Assembly (NCBI RefSeq): GCF_010131535.1
Contig: NZ_WUBS01000013.1
Coordinates: 124,001-188,000 of the forward strand
From: Acerihabitans arboris
Lineage (GTDB): Bacteria > Pseudomonadota > Gammaproteobacteria > Enterobacterales > Enterobacteriaceae
DNA: 64,000 nt
Direction of reading: 5' to 3'
Part shown: in pieces, positions 9,857 to 19,477 of the stretch
Position numbering within the stretch: the stretch's first letter is position 1
Layout of the letters: every line of letters begins with the position of its first letter
Program-made: the position numbers and the translations under genes
Notes under the pieces: generated by a model
The model's database searches: none
What the model was told of the DNA's origin: nothing
The model's input: only the letters and a program-made list of their open reading frames with translations

Positions 9857-10867
9857 TCAGCGAATGCCCTGCGCCTCATCCTGATCGACGGCGAAGCACG
9901 CCACCAGTTGGTCGCCGTAGCGCTTAAGCTGCGGCTGCAGTTCGGTACAGGTACCGAAACGGCGGCGGCAGCGGGCGCTGAAGGCGCATCCCGGCGGCGG
10001 ATTCAGCGGGCTGGGCAGCTCGCCGGTCAGCTTGATGCGCTCGCGGCGCAAATCCGGGTTCAGCCTGGGGGTGGCCGACAGCAGCGCCTGGGTGTAGGGG
10101 TGGCGCGGATTGCTGAAAATCGCCTCCTTGCTGCCCTTCTCCACGCAGCGGCCCAAATACATCACCATCACCTCGTCGGCAATATGCTCCACCACCGACA
10201 GATCGTGGGAAATAAACACATACGACAGCCCCATATCCTGCTGCAGATCCATCATCAGGTTCAGCACCTGGGCGCGGACCGACACGTCAAGGGCCGATAC
10301 CGGCTCATCGGCGATCACCACGTCGGGGTCGAGCATCAGCCCGCGGGCAATGGCGATACGCTGGCGCTGGCCGCCGGAAAACATATGCGGATAACGATCG
10401 TAGTACTCGGTGCGCAGCCCCACCTTCGCCATCATCGCCAACGCTTTGTCGCGGCGTTCAGCGCGGTTAAGCGAGGTATTGATTTGCAGCGGCTCCTCGA
10501 GGATTTGTCCCACCTTCTTGCGCGGGTTCAACGAGCCGTAGGGGTTCTGGAACACAATCTGGATCTTCTGGCGGCGCAGATGCGCGGCGGTGACATCGGG
10601 TTTTAACAGATCTTGCCCCAGGTAATGCAGCTGCCCGCCGGTAGGCGTTTCGATCATGGTCAACAGGCGGCCGAGGGTGGATTTGCCGCAGCCGGACTCG
10701 CCGACCACCGCCAGCGTCTTGCCGCGCTCCAGGGTAAAGGACACCCCGTCCAGGGCCTTGACCATGATTTCCTTGCCGAACAAGCCTTTTTTAACCGGGT
10801 AGTATTTCTTTAAATCGACCGCATGCAGTAACGCGGTTGCCTGCGGATCGTAAATAGTCTCGCTCAT
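9857..10867 (-). CDS. dppF: Dipeptide ABC transporter ATP-binding protein DppF
   Basis: One of the two cytoplasmic ATPases that power dipeptide (and heme/5-aminolevulinate) uptake through DppBC. 336 residues: Walker [11 protein letters not shown]-loop [11 protein letters not shown], signature [15 protein letters not shown], Walker B VIADEP, H-loop ISHDLSVV, and the oligopeptide-transporter C-terminal extension with clustered cysteines ([17 protein letters not shown]) that in relatives binds an Fe-S cluster. Its ATG overlaps the dppD stop by four bases (ATGA), so the two ATPases are translationally coupled. Confidence 0.96.
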   Translation of the reverse strand: MSETIYDPQATALLHAVDLKKYYPVKKGLFGKEIMVKALDGVSFTLERGKTLAVVGESGCGKSTLGRLLTMIETPTGGQLHYLGQDLLKPDVTAAHLRRQKIQIVFQNPYGSLNPRKKVGQILEEPLQINTSLNRAERRDKALAMMAKVGLRTEYYDRYPHMFSGGQRQRIAIARGLMLDPDVVIADEPVSALDVSVRAQVLNLMMDLQQDMGLSYVFISHDLSVVEHIADEVMVMYLGRCVEKGSKEAIFSNPRHPYTQALLSATPRLNPDLRRERIKLTGELPSPLNPPPGCAFSARCRRRFGTCTELQPQLKRYGDQLVACFAVDQDEAQGIR

Positions 10868-11844
10868 CGGGTGGGTCTCCCCGCATCATCCAGCGGATAG
10901 TGACATTTTGACTGACGATCCGGCAGGTCCCGCAGCTCCGGCTCCACCTGGCGGCAGTAATCGGTGGCGTAGGGACAGCGCGGGTTCAGCAGGCAGCCCG
11001 TGGGACGGTCATATTTACCGGGCACCATGCCGGGCAACGAAGCCAGCCGGGCCTTGTCGGCGGCGAATTCCGGCAGCGAGCGCAGCAGCGCCTGGGTGTA
11101 GGGATGGCGCGGCGCGCGGAAGATTTCGGTCGCCTTGCCGGTCTCCACCACCTGGCCGGCGTACATCACGATAATATGATGCGCCGCTTCGGCCACCAGC
11201 GCCAGGTCATGGGTAATCAACACCAGCGCCATGTTTTCCCGCTGCTGTAAATCCAGCAGCAGCTCGATAATCTGCGCCTGGATGGTCACATCCAGCGCGG
11301 TGGTGGGCTCATCGGCGATCAGCAGCTTGGGACGGCAGGCAATCGCCATGGCGATCATCACGCGCTGGCTCATGCCGCCGGACAACTGGTGCGGATAGAC
11401 GTCCAGCCTGGATGCCGGCGCGGGAATACCCACCAGAGTCAGCAAGTCGATGGCGCGCTGGCGGCGGGTGCGGCGGTTGCCGCCCTGGTGCACCTTGATG
11501 GCTTCCATGATCTGGAAACCGACGGTGTAGCAGGGATTGAGGCTGGTCATCGGGTCCTGGAAAATCATGGCAATGTCGGCGCCAATCAGCTGGCGGCGCT
11601 CGTTGCCGGAGATTTTCTGCAAATCACGGCCGTTGAACACCAGGTTTTCCGCCATGACGCGGCCGGGAAAATCAATCAGGCCCATGATGGCCAGCGAACT
11701 GACCGACTTGCCGGAGCCGGACTCACCGACAATGCCCACTACCTGGCCTTGTTCCACCTGGTAGCTGATGCGGTCGACGGCACGAAACGGTGTCCCTTCA
11801 TCACCGAAATGTACCGATAGTTTATCTATGGTTAATAACGCCAT
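10864..11844 (-). CDS. dppD: Dipeptide ABC transporter ATP-binding protein DppD
   Basis: Second ATPase of the dipeptide importer, 326 residues. Walker [11 protein letters not shown]-loop QDPMTSLNP, signature [15 protein letters not shown], Walker [12 protein letters not shown], and the C-terminal oligo_HPY cysteine region ([15 protein letters not shown]). It lies 10 bases downstream of dppC and overlaps dppF by four bases. Order dppA-B-C-D-F is the same as in E. coli. Confidence 0.96.
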   Translation of the reverse strand: MALLTIDKLSVHFGDEGTPFRAVDRISYQVEQGQVVGIVGESGSGKSVSSLAIMGLIDFPGRVMAENLVFNGRDLQKISGNERRQLIGADIAMIFQDPMTSLNPCYTVGFQIMEAIKVHQGGNRRTRRQRAIDLLTLVGIPAPASRLDVYPHQLSGGMSQRVMIAMAIACRPKLLIADEPTTALDVTIQAQIIELLLDLQQRENMALVLITHDLALVAEAAHHIIVMYAGQVVETGKATEIFRAPRHPYTQALLRSLPEFAADKARLASLPGMVPGKYDRPTGCLLNPRCPYATDYCRQVEPELRDLPDRQSKCHYPLDDAGRPTR

Positions 11845-11854
11845 TGCTTCCTCG

Positions 11855-12757
11855 TTACTGCTTGAGTTTGGGGTCGAGCGCGTCGCGCAGCCCGTCCCCC
11901 ATCAAATTAAAGGCTAAAACGGTGAGCAGGATAATGACCCCCGGGAAGGTCACCACCCACCAGGCACTCTGCGCAAACTGCAGTACATCGGAGAGCATGG
12001 TGCCCCACTCCGGTGTCGGCGGCTGCGCGCCCATGCCCAGGAAGCCCAACGCGGCCATGTCAAGGATGGCATTGGAGAAGCCTAACGAAGCCTGCACGAT
12101 CAGGGGCGCCAGGCAGTTGGGAAGAATATTGATGAACATCTGGCGCATGGGGCCCGCGCCGGCCACGCCCGAGGCGGTCACGTAATCGCGGTTCACCTCG
12201 CCCAATACCGCCGCGCGCGTCAGGCGCACGTAATGCGGCAGGGCGACGAACGTCAGCGCCAGCGAGGCGTTGACGATGGAGGGGCCGAAGATGGCCACCA
12301 GCACCAGAGCCAGCAGCAGGCTGGGCAACGCCAGCATGATATCCACCACCCGCATGATGGCCACGTCCACCAGTCCGCCGATGTAGCCGGACAGCAGGCC
12401 GAAGATCACGCCGAAAATCAGCGACAGCGCCACCACCAGGCAGCCGACCAGCAGGGAAAGACGCGCGCCGTACATCAGGCGGGTCATGATATCGCGCCCG
12501 ACGTCATCGGTGCCCAGGATGAACTGCCAGCTGCCGCCCTCCATCCATACCGGCGGGCGCAGCAACGCCTCGCGGAACTGCTCCGCCGGGCCATGGGGCG
12601 CGATTACCCCGGCGCCGATGGCGATGACAAACATCAGGACGATATAGGCCAGGCCGATCACCGCGCCTTTATTGCGTTTAAAATAGTGCCAGAACTCCTG
12701 GAGCGGGGTCATGGGCTTCGGTGCGCCGGTTATCACCGGCTCAGAGATTTCAGTCAT
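11855..12757 (-). CDS. dppC: Dipeptide ABC transporter permease DppC
   Basis: Inner-membrane permease, 300 residues, six predicted membrane segments plus the N-terminal cytoplasmic extension typical of DppC/OppC ([20 protein letters not shown]). The EAA loop that contacts the ATPases is seen in [21 protein letters not shown]. It follows dppB by 11 bases and precedes dppD by 10. Confidence 0.96.
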   Translation of the reverse strand: MTEISEPVITGAPKPMTPLQEFWHYFKRNKGAVIGLAYIVLMFVIAIGAGVIAPHGPAEQFREALLRPPVWMEGGSWQFILGTDDVGRDIMTRLMYGARLSLLVGCLVVALSLIFGVIFGLLSGYIGGLVDVAIMRVVDIMLALPSLLLALVLVAIFGPSIVNASLALTFVALPHYVRLTRAAVLGEVNRDYVTASGVAGAGPMRQMFINILPNCLAPLIVQASLGFSNAILDMAALGFLGMGAQPPTPEWGTMLSDVLQFAQSAWWVVTFPGVIILLTVLAFNLMGDGLRDALDPKLKQ

Positions 12758-12768
12758 TTTCCATTCCC

Positions 12769-13788
12769 CTATTTCTTGTGGCGAATACGCGGGTTAACCA
12801 CGCCGTACAGCACGTCCACCAGCAGGTTCACCACAATAATCAGGATCGCCACCAATAACACCCCGCCCTGTACCACCGGATAATCACGGCGTTGCAAGGC
12901 CTCGATCAGCCAGCGGCCCAATCCCGGCCAGGAGAAAATCGTTTCCGTCAGGATAGCGCCCGCCAGCAGGGTGCCGACCTGCAGGCCGATGACCGTCACC
13001 ACCGGCAACAGGGCGTTGCGCAGGGCATGGACAATGATGACGCGCATGCGACTCAGGCCCTTGGCGCGGGCGGTGCGGATATAATCCTCGCTCAGCACTT
13101 CCAGCATCGCCGAACGGGTCATGCGCACAATCACCGCCAGCGGGATAGTGCCGAGCACGATGGCCGGCAGGATCATATGCATCACGGCATCCTTGAAATC
13201 CCCCGGTTGTCCCCAGATCAGGGTATCGATCAGCATAAAACCGGTGAGCGGCATGCTGTCGTCCAGGAATACCGTGTCGCCCACCCGCCCGGACACCGGC
13301 GTGAGATTAAAGTGCACCGACACCAGCATGATAAGCATCATGCCCCACCAGAAAATCGGCATCGAATAGCCGGCCAGCGAGACGCTGACCGCGGTATGAT
13401 CAAACAGCGAACCGCGCTTGACCGCCGCCAGCACCCCGGCGGGGATACCAACCAGCACGGCAAAAATCATCGCGCAAACCCCCAGTTCCAGGGTTGCCTG
13501 GAAACGCGGCACGAATTCCTGCCAGACGGGGATGCGGCTTTTAAGCGAAATGCCCAGGTCACCGTGCATGATGCCGACGACATAATTCACATATTGCTGA
13601 AATAAAGGTTTATCCAGTCCCAGCTGCGCCATCATCTGGGCGTGGCGCTCGGGGGACATTCCACGCTCGCCCGCCATGATCAGCACCGGATCGCCGGGGA
13701 TCATATGGACAAACGCAAACGTCAGTAAAGTAATACCAATAAACGTCGGGATTACGAGTCCCAAACGTCGGAGTATGAACTGCAACAT
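12769..13788 (-). CDS. dppB: Dipeptide ABC transporter permease DppB
   Basis: Inner-membrane permease pairing with DppC, 339 residues. The start MLQFILRRLGLVIPTFIGI and the EAA loop SEDYIRTARAKGLSRMRVII are characteristic of DppB. It is separated from dppA by 193 bases holding hairpins, a layout that normally lets the binding protein be made in excess over the membrane parts. Confidence 0.96.
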   Translation of the reverse strand: MLQFILRRLGLVIPTFIGITLLTFAFVHMIPGDPVLIMAGERGMSPERHAQMMAQLGLDKPLFQQYVNYVVGIMHGDLGISLKSRIPVWQEFVPRFQATLELGVCAMIFAVLVGIPAGVLAAVKRGSLFDHTAVSVSLAGYSMPIFWWGMMLIMLVSVHFNLTPVSGRVGDTVFLDDSMPLTGFMLIDTLIWGQPGDFKDAVMHMILPAIVLGTIPLAVIVRMTRSAMLEVLSEDYIRTARAKGLSRMRVIIVHALRNALLPVVTVIGLQVGTLLAGAILTETIFSWPGLGRWLIEALQRRDYPVVQGGVLLVAILIIVVNLLVDVLYGVVNPRIRHKK

Positions 13789-13820
13789 ATTCCGAACTCT
13801 CTGTTTCTGTAGATAGTTTA

Positions 13821-13950
13821 CCCGGGCGCATTACGCGCCCGGGTTATCAAAGCTCACATCTTCAGGAATCCCCCGTGGCCTCGCTGGCGCGATACCTTCC
13901 CCGGTGCGGCACCGGAGAATATTCCCGCTTCCCGCTGAGGTGGGGGAAGC
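13821..13950 (-). promoter_or_regulatory. Hairpins between dppA and dppB (partial terminator/mRNA stabiliser)
   Basis: Three inverted repeats in the 193-base gap: GC-rich arms CCCGGGCGC/GCGCCCGGG (13821-13843), CCGGTGC/GCACCGG near 13902-13916, and GCTTCCC/GGGAAGC (13927-13950). None is followed by a clean T tract on the minus strand, so I read them as transcript-end or stability structures that lower dppB-F expression relative to dppA, as known for other binding-protein operons. The function is inferred. Confidence 0.6.
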
Positions 13951-13981
13951 TCCCTACAGGGTATGGGGGGTTAAATGACCT

Positions 13982-15589
13982 TTAGTCTAAAGATACGTTC
14001 TCGAAATGATGTTTACCCAATGGATCGACGATATAACCCTTAACTTCCTTACGCACCGGCTCGTATACCGTAGAATGGGCAACGATGAGCGCGGGCGCCT
14101 GATCGTGCATTACCACCTGGGCCTGTTTGTACAGGTCGACGCGTTTTGCATGATCGGAGGTACTGCGCGCCGGTTGGATCAGGTCTTCAAACGGCTTGTA
14201 GCACCATCTTGAATAGTTGGAGCCGTCTTTCGCCGCATCGCAGCTAAAGAGGGTGGCGAAGAAGTTATCCGGATCCCCATTGTCCCCGGTCCAGCCCATC
14301 ATGACCGACTGATGCTCGCCGGCTTTGGCGCGCTTAAGGTATTCGCCCCATTCGTAGCTGACGATCTTGGCCTTGACGCCGATTTTAGCCCAGTCGGACT
14401 GAATCATCTCGGCCATGCGCCTGGCGTTCGGGTTGTAGGGACGCTGTACCGGCATAGCCCACAAATCAATGGAGAAACCATCGGGCAGACCGGCTTCTTT
14501 CAGCAGCTCTTTCGCCTTGGCCGGATCGTAAGCATAATCCTGCACCGCGTCGTTATAGCTCCACATGGTCGGCGGGATCAGGTTTTTCGCCGGCTGGCCG
14601 GCCCCCTGGTATACCGCGTCGATGATGGCCGATTTGTTTACCGCGGTGATCAGCGCCTGGCGAACCTTCAGGTTATCCAGCGGTTTTTTCTCGACGTTAA
14701 ACGCCAGGTAACCCACGTTCAGACCCGGCTGCTCCATCAGGTTGATGGTTTTGTCTTCTTTCATGCGCGCGATGTCGGCCGGATTAGGATACGGCATGAT
14801 CTGGCATTCGTTTTTCTGCAGCTTGGCATAACGTACGGAAGCGTCCGGGGTGATGGAGAACACCAGGCGATCGATTTTCGGCTTGGTGCCCCAGTAGTTT
14901 TCAAACGCTTTGTACAGGATGCGGGAATCTTTCTGGTACTGCAGCAGCTGGAACGGACCGGTGCCGATCGGGTTAAGATCGATTTTTTCCGGCGTGCCCG
15001 CTTTTTGCATCAGATCGGCATACTGGGCGGACATGATGGAGGCGAAGTCCATGGCCAGGTCGGCCAGGAACGGCGATTCCTCGCGGGTCAGGTTAAAGCG
15101 CACGGTGTAGTCGTCGACTTTTTCCACGCTGGCAATCAAATCACCCATGCCCATGCCGTCAAAGTATTCGTAGTTGCCGCCGGATACTTTATGGTAAGGG
15201 CTGTTGGCATCTTTCTGCCGCATAAAGGAAAAGATCACATCGTCGGCGTTAAAATCGCGGGTCGGTTTGAAATCCTTGCTTTCCTGCCACTTCACGCCTT
15301 TGCGCAGATGGAAAGTATAGGTTTTGCCATCGGCGCTGATTTCCCATTTTTCCGCCAGGCTCGGAATCACTTCCGTGGTGCCCAGTTTAAAATCGACCAG
15401 ACGGTTGTAGATCGGCACGGAACTGGCGTCAAAACTGGTGCCAGAAGTGAATAACTGCGGGTTGAACCCTTCAGGCGAGCCCTCTGAGCAATAGACCAGA
15501 GTTTTCGCCTGAACGCTGGCCGCCACGGCTAGTGCCGCCAGGCTAATGCCGACCTTCAGTATCCCTGATTTGGTCAAGGAAATTGTCAT
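13982..15589 (-). CDS. dppA: Periplasmic dipeptide-binding protein DppA
   Basis: Solute-binding protein of the SBP_bac_5 family delivering dipeptides to DppBCDF and involved in peptide chemotaxis. 535 residues, signal peptide MTISLTKSGILKVGISLAAL... cleaved near VQA-KTLVYCSEG, the typical N-terminus of mature DppA. First gene of the minus-strand dpp operon. In E. coli the next gene upstream is proK; here a large insertion begins upstream. Confidence 0.97.
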   Translation of the reverse strand: MTISLTKSGILKVGISLAALAVAASVQAKTLVYCSEGSPEGFNPQLFTSGTSFDASSVPIYNRLVDFKLGTTEVIPSLAEKWEISADGKTYTFHLRKGVKWQESKDFKPTRDFNADDVIFSFMRQKDANSPYHKVSGGNYEYFDGMGMGDLIASVEKVDDYTVRFNLTREESPFLADLAMDFASIMSAQYADLMQKAGTPEKIDLNPIGTGPFQLLQYQKDSRILYKAFENYWGTKPKIDRLVFSITPDASVRYAKLQKNECQIMPYPNPADIARMKEDKTINLMEQPGLNVGYLAFNVEKKPLDNLKVRQALITAVNKSAIIDAVYQGAGQPAKNLIPPTMWSYNDAVQDYAYDPAKAKELLKEAGLPDGFSIDLWAMPVQRPYNPNARRMAEMIQSDWAKIGVKAKIVSYEWGEYLKRAKAGEHQSVMMGWTGDNGDPDNFFATLFSCDAAKDGSNYSRWCYKPFEDLIQPARSTSDHAKRVDLYKQAQVVMHDQAPALIVAHSTVYEPVRKEVKGYIVDPLGKHHFENVSLD

Positions 15590-15600
15590 CGTTATGCTCC

Positions 15601-15631
15601 GTTGTGTGGTGTGATGTTGTGTGTTGTACGG
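15601..15631 (-). promoter_or_regulatory. CA-rich dppA leader, probable GcvB sRNA target
   Basis: On the minus strand the bases just before the dppA ribosome-binding site are a run of CA/ACA repeats (CAACACACAACATCAC then CCACACAACGGAG). In E. coli and Salmonella the dppA leader carries such a CA-rich stretch that pairs with the GU-rich region of the small RNA GcvB, repressing translation. The resemblance is seen; the regulation is inferred by homology. Confidence 0.6.
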
Positions 15632-16504
15632 CCAGACGCTGTTTTTTTTAATGCTGCGGTCTGTGCAGTGTGCCTTGCGGCATCAGAACTAAAGAAGGGA
15701 AAGTATGCCGGGATGCCCATTGAAAAGCACCGACCGACGCGTTGAATGCGTAGATCCATTCAAACAATCCATTGCCCCTCCTGACTTCCGAGGCTCCCAA
15801 TTTGGCAACAGTTTACCAATACGTCAATATAACCTGTAGGGATTTACACATTTTGTGAGGCGCAACAAGCGAAAACAATCAACAGGTGTTTAGCCTAAAA
15901 AGGAGCACAATAGGCAGCATTATCGTCAAAAAAGTGAAATATTTCACTATATGACAGTCATGTGACAGCCATTCATTCTATTTAAAAACTAAAAAAAATT
16001 ATTTTCGTATGGCGAATATATGAACTGTTATTTCATAATTTTCGGATGAAAGCAGGCAAAAATGCTGCCATTGGTTTGAGTTAATGACCATGTCGACAAC
16101 CCACGCCCCCAGTCTGCCATACTATCTGCGCACTATCTATCTACTATAAACAAACGTTATGACCGCTCATAAGAAAATCAGAGGATCACCCACTTCCAAG
16201 TGATGCCGGCACGCTATATTACACTGATTAATTAGGACATTTCTTGCCAGGCCGGCCCATAACCCTATGTTGACCGCCCCCGCTCGTTTAATACCGCCCA
16301 AGCGGGGTCGGCGGTAATAAGAATTTTGTTTCGGTTAGATCAAATAAAGGTGCAATCACTTCACTGGTTAAAGGAGAAATAAATAAATAAACACTCTTCT
16401 CCTATAAAAGAAATAATTCATTAACCTCAAAACATGATGCGCGGGCACCGATCCTTTATCAGTTTACGCCGGCAAACCGGTAATGCGCCGGCATGATAAC
16501 GCGG
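15632..16504 (-). other. Non-coding region between dppA and the anf locus
   Basis: About 870 bases without a convincing gene. It should hold the dppA promoter. Seen here: a perfect 16-base palindrome AGTGAAATATTTCACT at 15933-15948, an AT-rich tract around 15950-16050, a long imperfect GC-rich inverted repeat at about 16272-16315, and a short hairpin (GCCGGC arms, 16468-16492) just after the last anf-locus gene. The last two have no T tracts and are weak terminator candidates. No integrase or insertion-sequence remnant was recognised. Confidence 0.5.
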
Positions 16505-17671
16505 CTAGAATTTCTTTACCTCGATGTGCAGTTTCTTCAACGCGTAATAAAGCTGCCTGGGGGTGACATGGAGCAAACGGGCGGCTTTGGCCTTGACTCC
16601 GCCGCTTTTTTCCAGGGCGGCCACCAGGCGATAGCGCAAATCCTCATCATCGGCATGGGACGCGATGGTGGTCGCGGGCATGGCGCGCATCGTCTCCGCC
16701 GGCCATAAGGGCGCCGCCTGGGCGAAGGCCGCGTCGCCGCCCGGTTCCTGCGGGGCGGTCTCCTGCTGCCGGCTGATTTGCTGGTTCAGCCGCTGCCGGA
16801 AGCAGCGCCCGGACAGGCAGGGTAATTGATGGATCACATCCTCCCGGGCCTGTATGGCGGCATGCTCAAGGCAATTCTCGATATCACGCACATTCCCCGG
16901 CCAATGGCACAAATAGAGCGGCGCCTGCGCGTCCTCGGTAAGCGACAGCGTCATATGGTTAGCGTGGTTATAGCGTTCAAAAAAATAGTTCACCAAGCCG
17001 GGGATATCCTCTTTACGCTCACGCAGGGACGGCAGGGCAATGGTGGCGATATGGATGCGGTAATACAGCTCGGCAAGAAAAGTCCCCTGCGCCATCATCT
17101 GCTCCAGGTTTTTTTCCGTGGCGCAGATGATGCGGACATCGCTGGGCAGGGTATGTTTGCCGCCGAGCGGCTTGTACCGCTGCTCCTGTAAAATGCGCAG
17201 CAGCCGCTTTTGCAACGGCAGGGAAAAATGGCCGATTTCGCTGATAAACAGCGTACCGCCCGAGGCCAGCGAAATATCTCCGGGATAACCGGCGGCGCAG
17301 CCGGAAAACCCCGCTTCACACCCAAACAACTCCCGCAGGATGTCCTCGTTATCGAGATAATCGCAACAGACTTTGATAAACGGGCCGGCGCGATGTTGCG
17401 ACTGGATATGGATCGCCCGGGCGATGACATCCTTGCCGGTTCCAGGCTCGCCGCGCAGCAGCACCGCGGACCGGGTGGGCGCGATTTTTGCCACCGCCGA
17501 CAGGGTGCGCTTCATGGCAAAGGAATGGGCGATGATCTGATCGACCTCATGCCCGCCGCGCGCTTTGCGGGAGCCACCCCGGCCCGCCGGCCGGCAAACA
17601 TCATTGGCGCAGCGCGGGATGGCAATCCTACCCATCACGCCCCCTGCGGCGAGCTTGTCCGCACAATCCAT
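16505..17671 (-). CDS. Degenerate sigma-54 activator paralogue next to AnfA
   Basis: 388 residues resembling the AAA+ and DNA-binding parts of NifA/AnfA without a GAF sensor domain. Walker A is kept (GEPGTGKD, ~74-81), but the GAFTGA loop that contacts sigma-54 is reduced to GFSGC (~121-125) and the Walker B Asp is Ser (LFISE, ~141-145), so it probably can neither hydrolyse ATP normally nor remodel sigma-54 holoenzyme. The C-terminal helix-turn-helix looks intact (AARLLHVTPRQLYYALKKLHIEV). I chose the ATG at 17671, one base after the anfA stop and six bases after a GGAG; a GTG at 17683 would overlap anfA by 11 bases. Likely co-made with AnfA. It could be a DNA-binding modulator or competitor of AnfA, or a decaying duplicate; the intact frame argues for retained use. 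Confidence 0.85.
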   Translation of the reverse strand: MDCADKLAAGGVMGRIAIPRCANDVCRPAGRGGSRKARGGHEVDQIIAHSFAMKRTLSAVAKIAPTRSAVLLRGEPGTGKDVIARAIHIQSQHRAGPFIKVCCDYLDNEDILRELFGCEAGFSGCAAGYPGDISLASGGTLFISEIGHFSLPLQKRLLRILQEQRYKPLGGKHTLPSDVRIICATEKNLEQMMAQGTFLAELYYRIHIATIALPSLRERKEDIPGLVNYFFERYNHANHMTLSLTEDAQAPLYLCHWPGNVRDIENCLEHAAIQAREDVIHQLPCLSGRCFRQRLNQQISRQQETAPQEPGGDAAFAQAAPLWPAETMRAMPATTIASHADDEDLRYRLVAALEKSGGVKAKAARLLHVTPRQLYYALKKLHIEVKKF

Positions 17672-17672
17672 A

Positions 17673-19286
17673 TTAATCTCCACACCGGTAATCTTTATAG
17701 TTCAGCTGATATTTGGCCATGCGCAGGCCGAGCATGCGCCGGGTCAGGCCAAGCTGCGCGGCCGCCCTGGACATATTGCCCTGGAAGCGCGCCAGCGCCT
17801 CGACGATAAGCTCGTACTCCATCATGGATAAACGGGCTTCCAGGCCCGACTGCTCGCCCAGCTCGCCCAGCACGGCCGGCTGCAGGGCGGCGGGCAGGTG
17901 ATAGCTGTGGATCACCCCCTCTTCCGCCAGCAACACCGCCCGCTCCATCATGTTCTCCAGTTCCCGCACGTTGCCCGGCCAATCGTAGTTCAGCATTAGA
18001 TTAAGCGCGGGGGTGGAAATGGCGGGCACGTCAGCCTGCTGCTCTTTGGCAAACCAGGCGTTGAAATGTTCGGCCAGGATCAGGATATCGTTGCCCCGTT
18101 CGCGCAGCGGTGGAATGGTGATCGGGAAGACGTTCAGGCGGTAGAACAAGTCCTCGCGAAACGTGCCCTTGGCCACCATGGCGGTTAAATCACAGTGCGT
18201 CGCCGCCAGGATGCGCACGTTAACCTTGATCGATTCGTTGCTGCCCAGGCGCTCAAAGCAGCGCTCCTGGATAACCCGCAGCAGTTTGGCCTGCGCCGAG
18301 AGCGACAGTTCACCCACCTCGTCCAGGAAAATCGTGCCGCCGTCGGCTTCCTCGAACCGGCCTGCCCGCCGCGCCGCCGCGCCGGTAAACGCGCCTTTTT
18401 CATGGCCGAACAATTCGCTTTCGATCACGCTTTCCGGTAACGAGGCACAGTTGAATTTGACAAACGGGCCGCCGCCGCAGCTGCTGTTGTAATGAATGGC
18501 GCTGGCGACCCGTTCCTTGCCGACCCCGCTTTCACCGAGGATCAATACGGTGGTGCGGGCATGGCTGACCTTGTCGATCATCCGGTAAACCGACTGCATC
18601 GCCTTGGAATTGCCGATAATATTCGCCGGCTTGAATTTTTCCTTTAACTCTTTATCCAGCCGGGCGCTCTGGGCCTGCAATACCTGCTTATGGGCGCGCT
18701 CCAGCAAATGCAGTTCCACCGCCTGGGCGATAGTGGTGGCGATAATCGCCAGCACCTCCAGATCCAGGTAAAGCAGTTGCCGGTTATTGTATAAACGCTC
18801 CACCCCAATAGTCCCCATCACTTTCATCCCGCGCATAATGGGCACGCATATAAACGACAGACGGCAATCGACCGTTTTATCCCAGCTGCCGGTGCGATTG
18901 AGGAACAACGGCTCATCGGCAATCACCGGGACGATAATGGGCTGGCGGGTTTCCACCACTTTGCCGGTGATGCCTTCCCCCGGGTAATAAACGCCTTTTT
19001 CGATTTCATCCTTGGTCAAGCCGAAGCTTTCATGGATAAAAATCTGATCGCAACTGGCGTCGTAGAGCGAGATCATCGCCCGGGTGACCTGCAAATGTTT
19101 TTGCATCAGTTCCAGCACCAGCTTGAGCGTCTTGGATAAAGACCCTTCCCCGCTGACCACCTTGCTCACCTCGGACAACAGGGGCAGCAGCTCGGAGCGG
19201 CATTCACCCAGCTGGCAGGTAAAGGATAACGACTCGGCAAGCGTTGGGCGGGTGGTCGCCGGTTCATTTAAATTGATTGGGTGCAT
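17673..19286 (-). CDS. anfA: AnfA, sigma-54-dependent activator of the Fe-only nitrogenase genes
   Basis: Enhancer-binding protein that activates anfHDGK with sigma-54 RNA polymerase. 537 residues from the ATG at 19286, which follows an excellent GGAGGAAAGG site. N-terminal cysteine pair C24-x4-C29 (FTCQLGEC) as in AnfA/VnfA of Azotobacter, thought to bind an Fe-S centre; GAF domain roughly 30-185; AAA+ domain with Walker A GESGVGKE, intact EKGAFTGA, Walker B IFLDE and WPGNVRELENMMERA; C-terminal Fis-type helix-turn-helix (AAAQLGLTRRMLGLRMAKY). A perfect ModE box lies 62 bases upstream, so transcription should be shut off by molybdate. It sits 191 bases downstream of anfO, in the same direction. 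Confidence 0.94.
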   Translation of the reverse strand: MHPINLNEPATTRPTLAESLSFTCQLGECRSELLPLLSEVSKVVSGEGSLSKTLKLVLELMQKHLQVTRAMISLYDASCDQIFIHESFGLTKDEIEKGVYYPGEGITGKVVETRQPIIVPVIADEPLFLNRTGSWDKTVDCRLSFICVPIMRGMKVMGTIGVERLYNNRQLLYLDLEVLAIIATTIAQAVELHLLERAHKQVLQAQSARLDKELKEKFKPANIIGNSKAMQSVYRMIDKVSHARTTVLILGESGVGKERVASAIHYNSSCGGGPFVKFNCASLPESVIESELFGHEKGAFTGAAARRAGRFEEADGGTIFLDEVGELSLSAQAKLLRVIQERCFERLGSNESIKVNVRILAATHCDLTAMVAKGTFREDLFYRLNVFPITIPPLRERGNDILILAEHFNAWFAKEQQADVPAISTPALNLMLNYDWPGNVRELENMMERAVLLAEEGVIHSYHLPAALQPAVLGELGEQSGLEARLSMMEYELIVEALARFQGNMSRAAAQLGLTRRMLGLRMAKYQLNYKDYRCGD

Positions 19287-19347
19287 TAACCTTTCCTCCG
19301 CGTGGTTGCCTGCCTGGAAGAGAGTGTTGCAAGTTGGCGGCCACAAC

Positions 19348-19373
19348 TCGTTATATAATAAATTATATAACGA
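19348..19373 (-). promoter_or_regulatory. ModE-binding site in front of anfA
   Basis: Perfect inverted repeat TCGTTATATA - 6 bases - TATATAACGA, matching the ModE operator consensus (ATCGNTATATA-N6-TATATAACGAT). It lies 62 bases upstream of the anfA start and contains a TATAAT on the anfA strand, so bound Mo-ModE would block the promoter. Repression of anfA by ModE-type proteins is known from Rhodobacter capsulatus (MopA/MopB). A hairpin at about 19393-19420, between anfO and this box, has no T tract. Confidence 0.9.
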
Positions 19374-19477
19374 TATGATTTGCCATTATATTCCCGCAGG
19401 CCGACCGGCGGTCGCGGGAGCTTTGTATTAAAAACGACAATGGATAATCAACATTGTGCGATTTGGTACCCGGGATT

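Noticed and set aside
15729-15736. CACCGACC resembling the end of tRNA-Pro as an attachment-site copy
   Set aside because: Only eight bases and in the opposite orientation to the tRNA.
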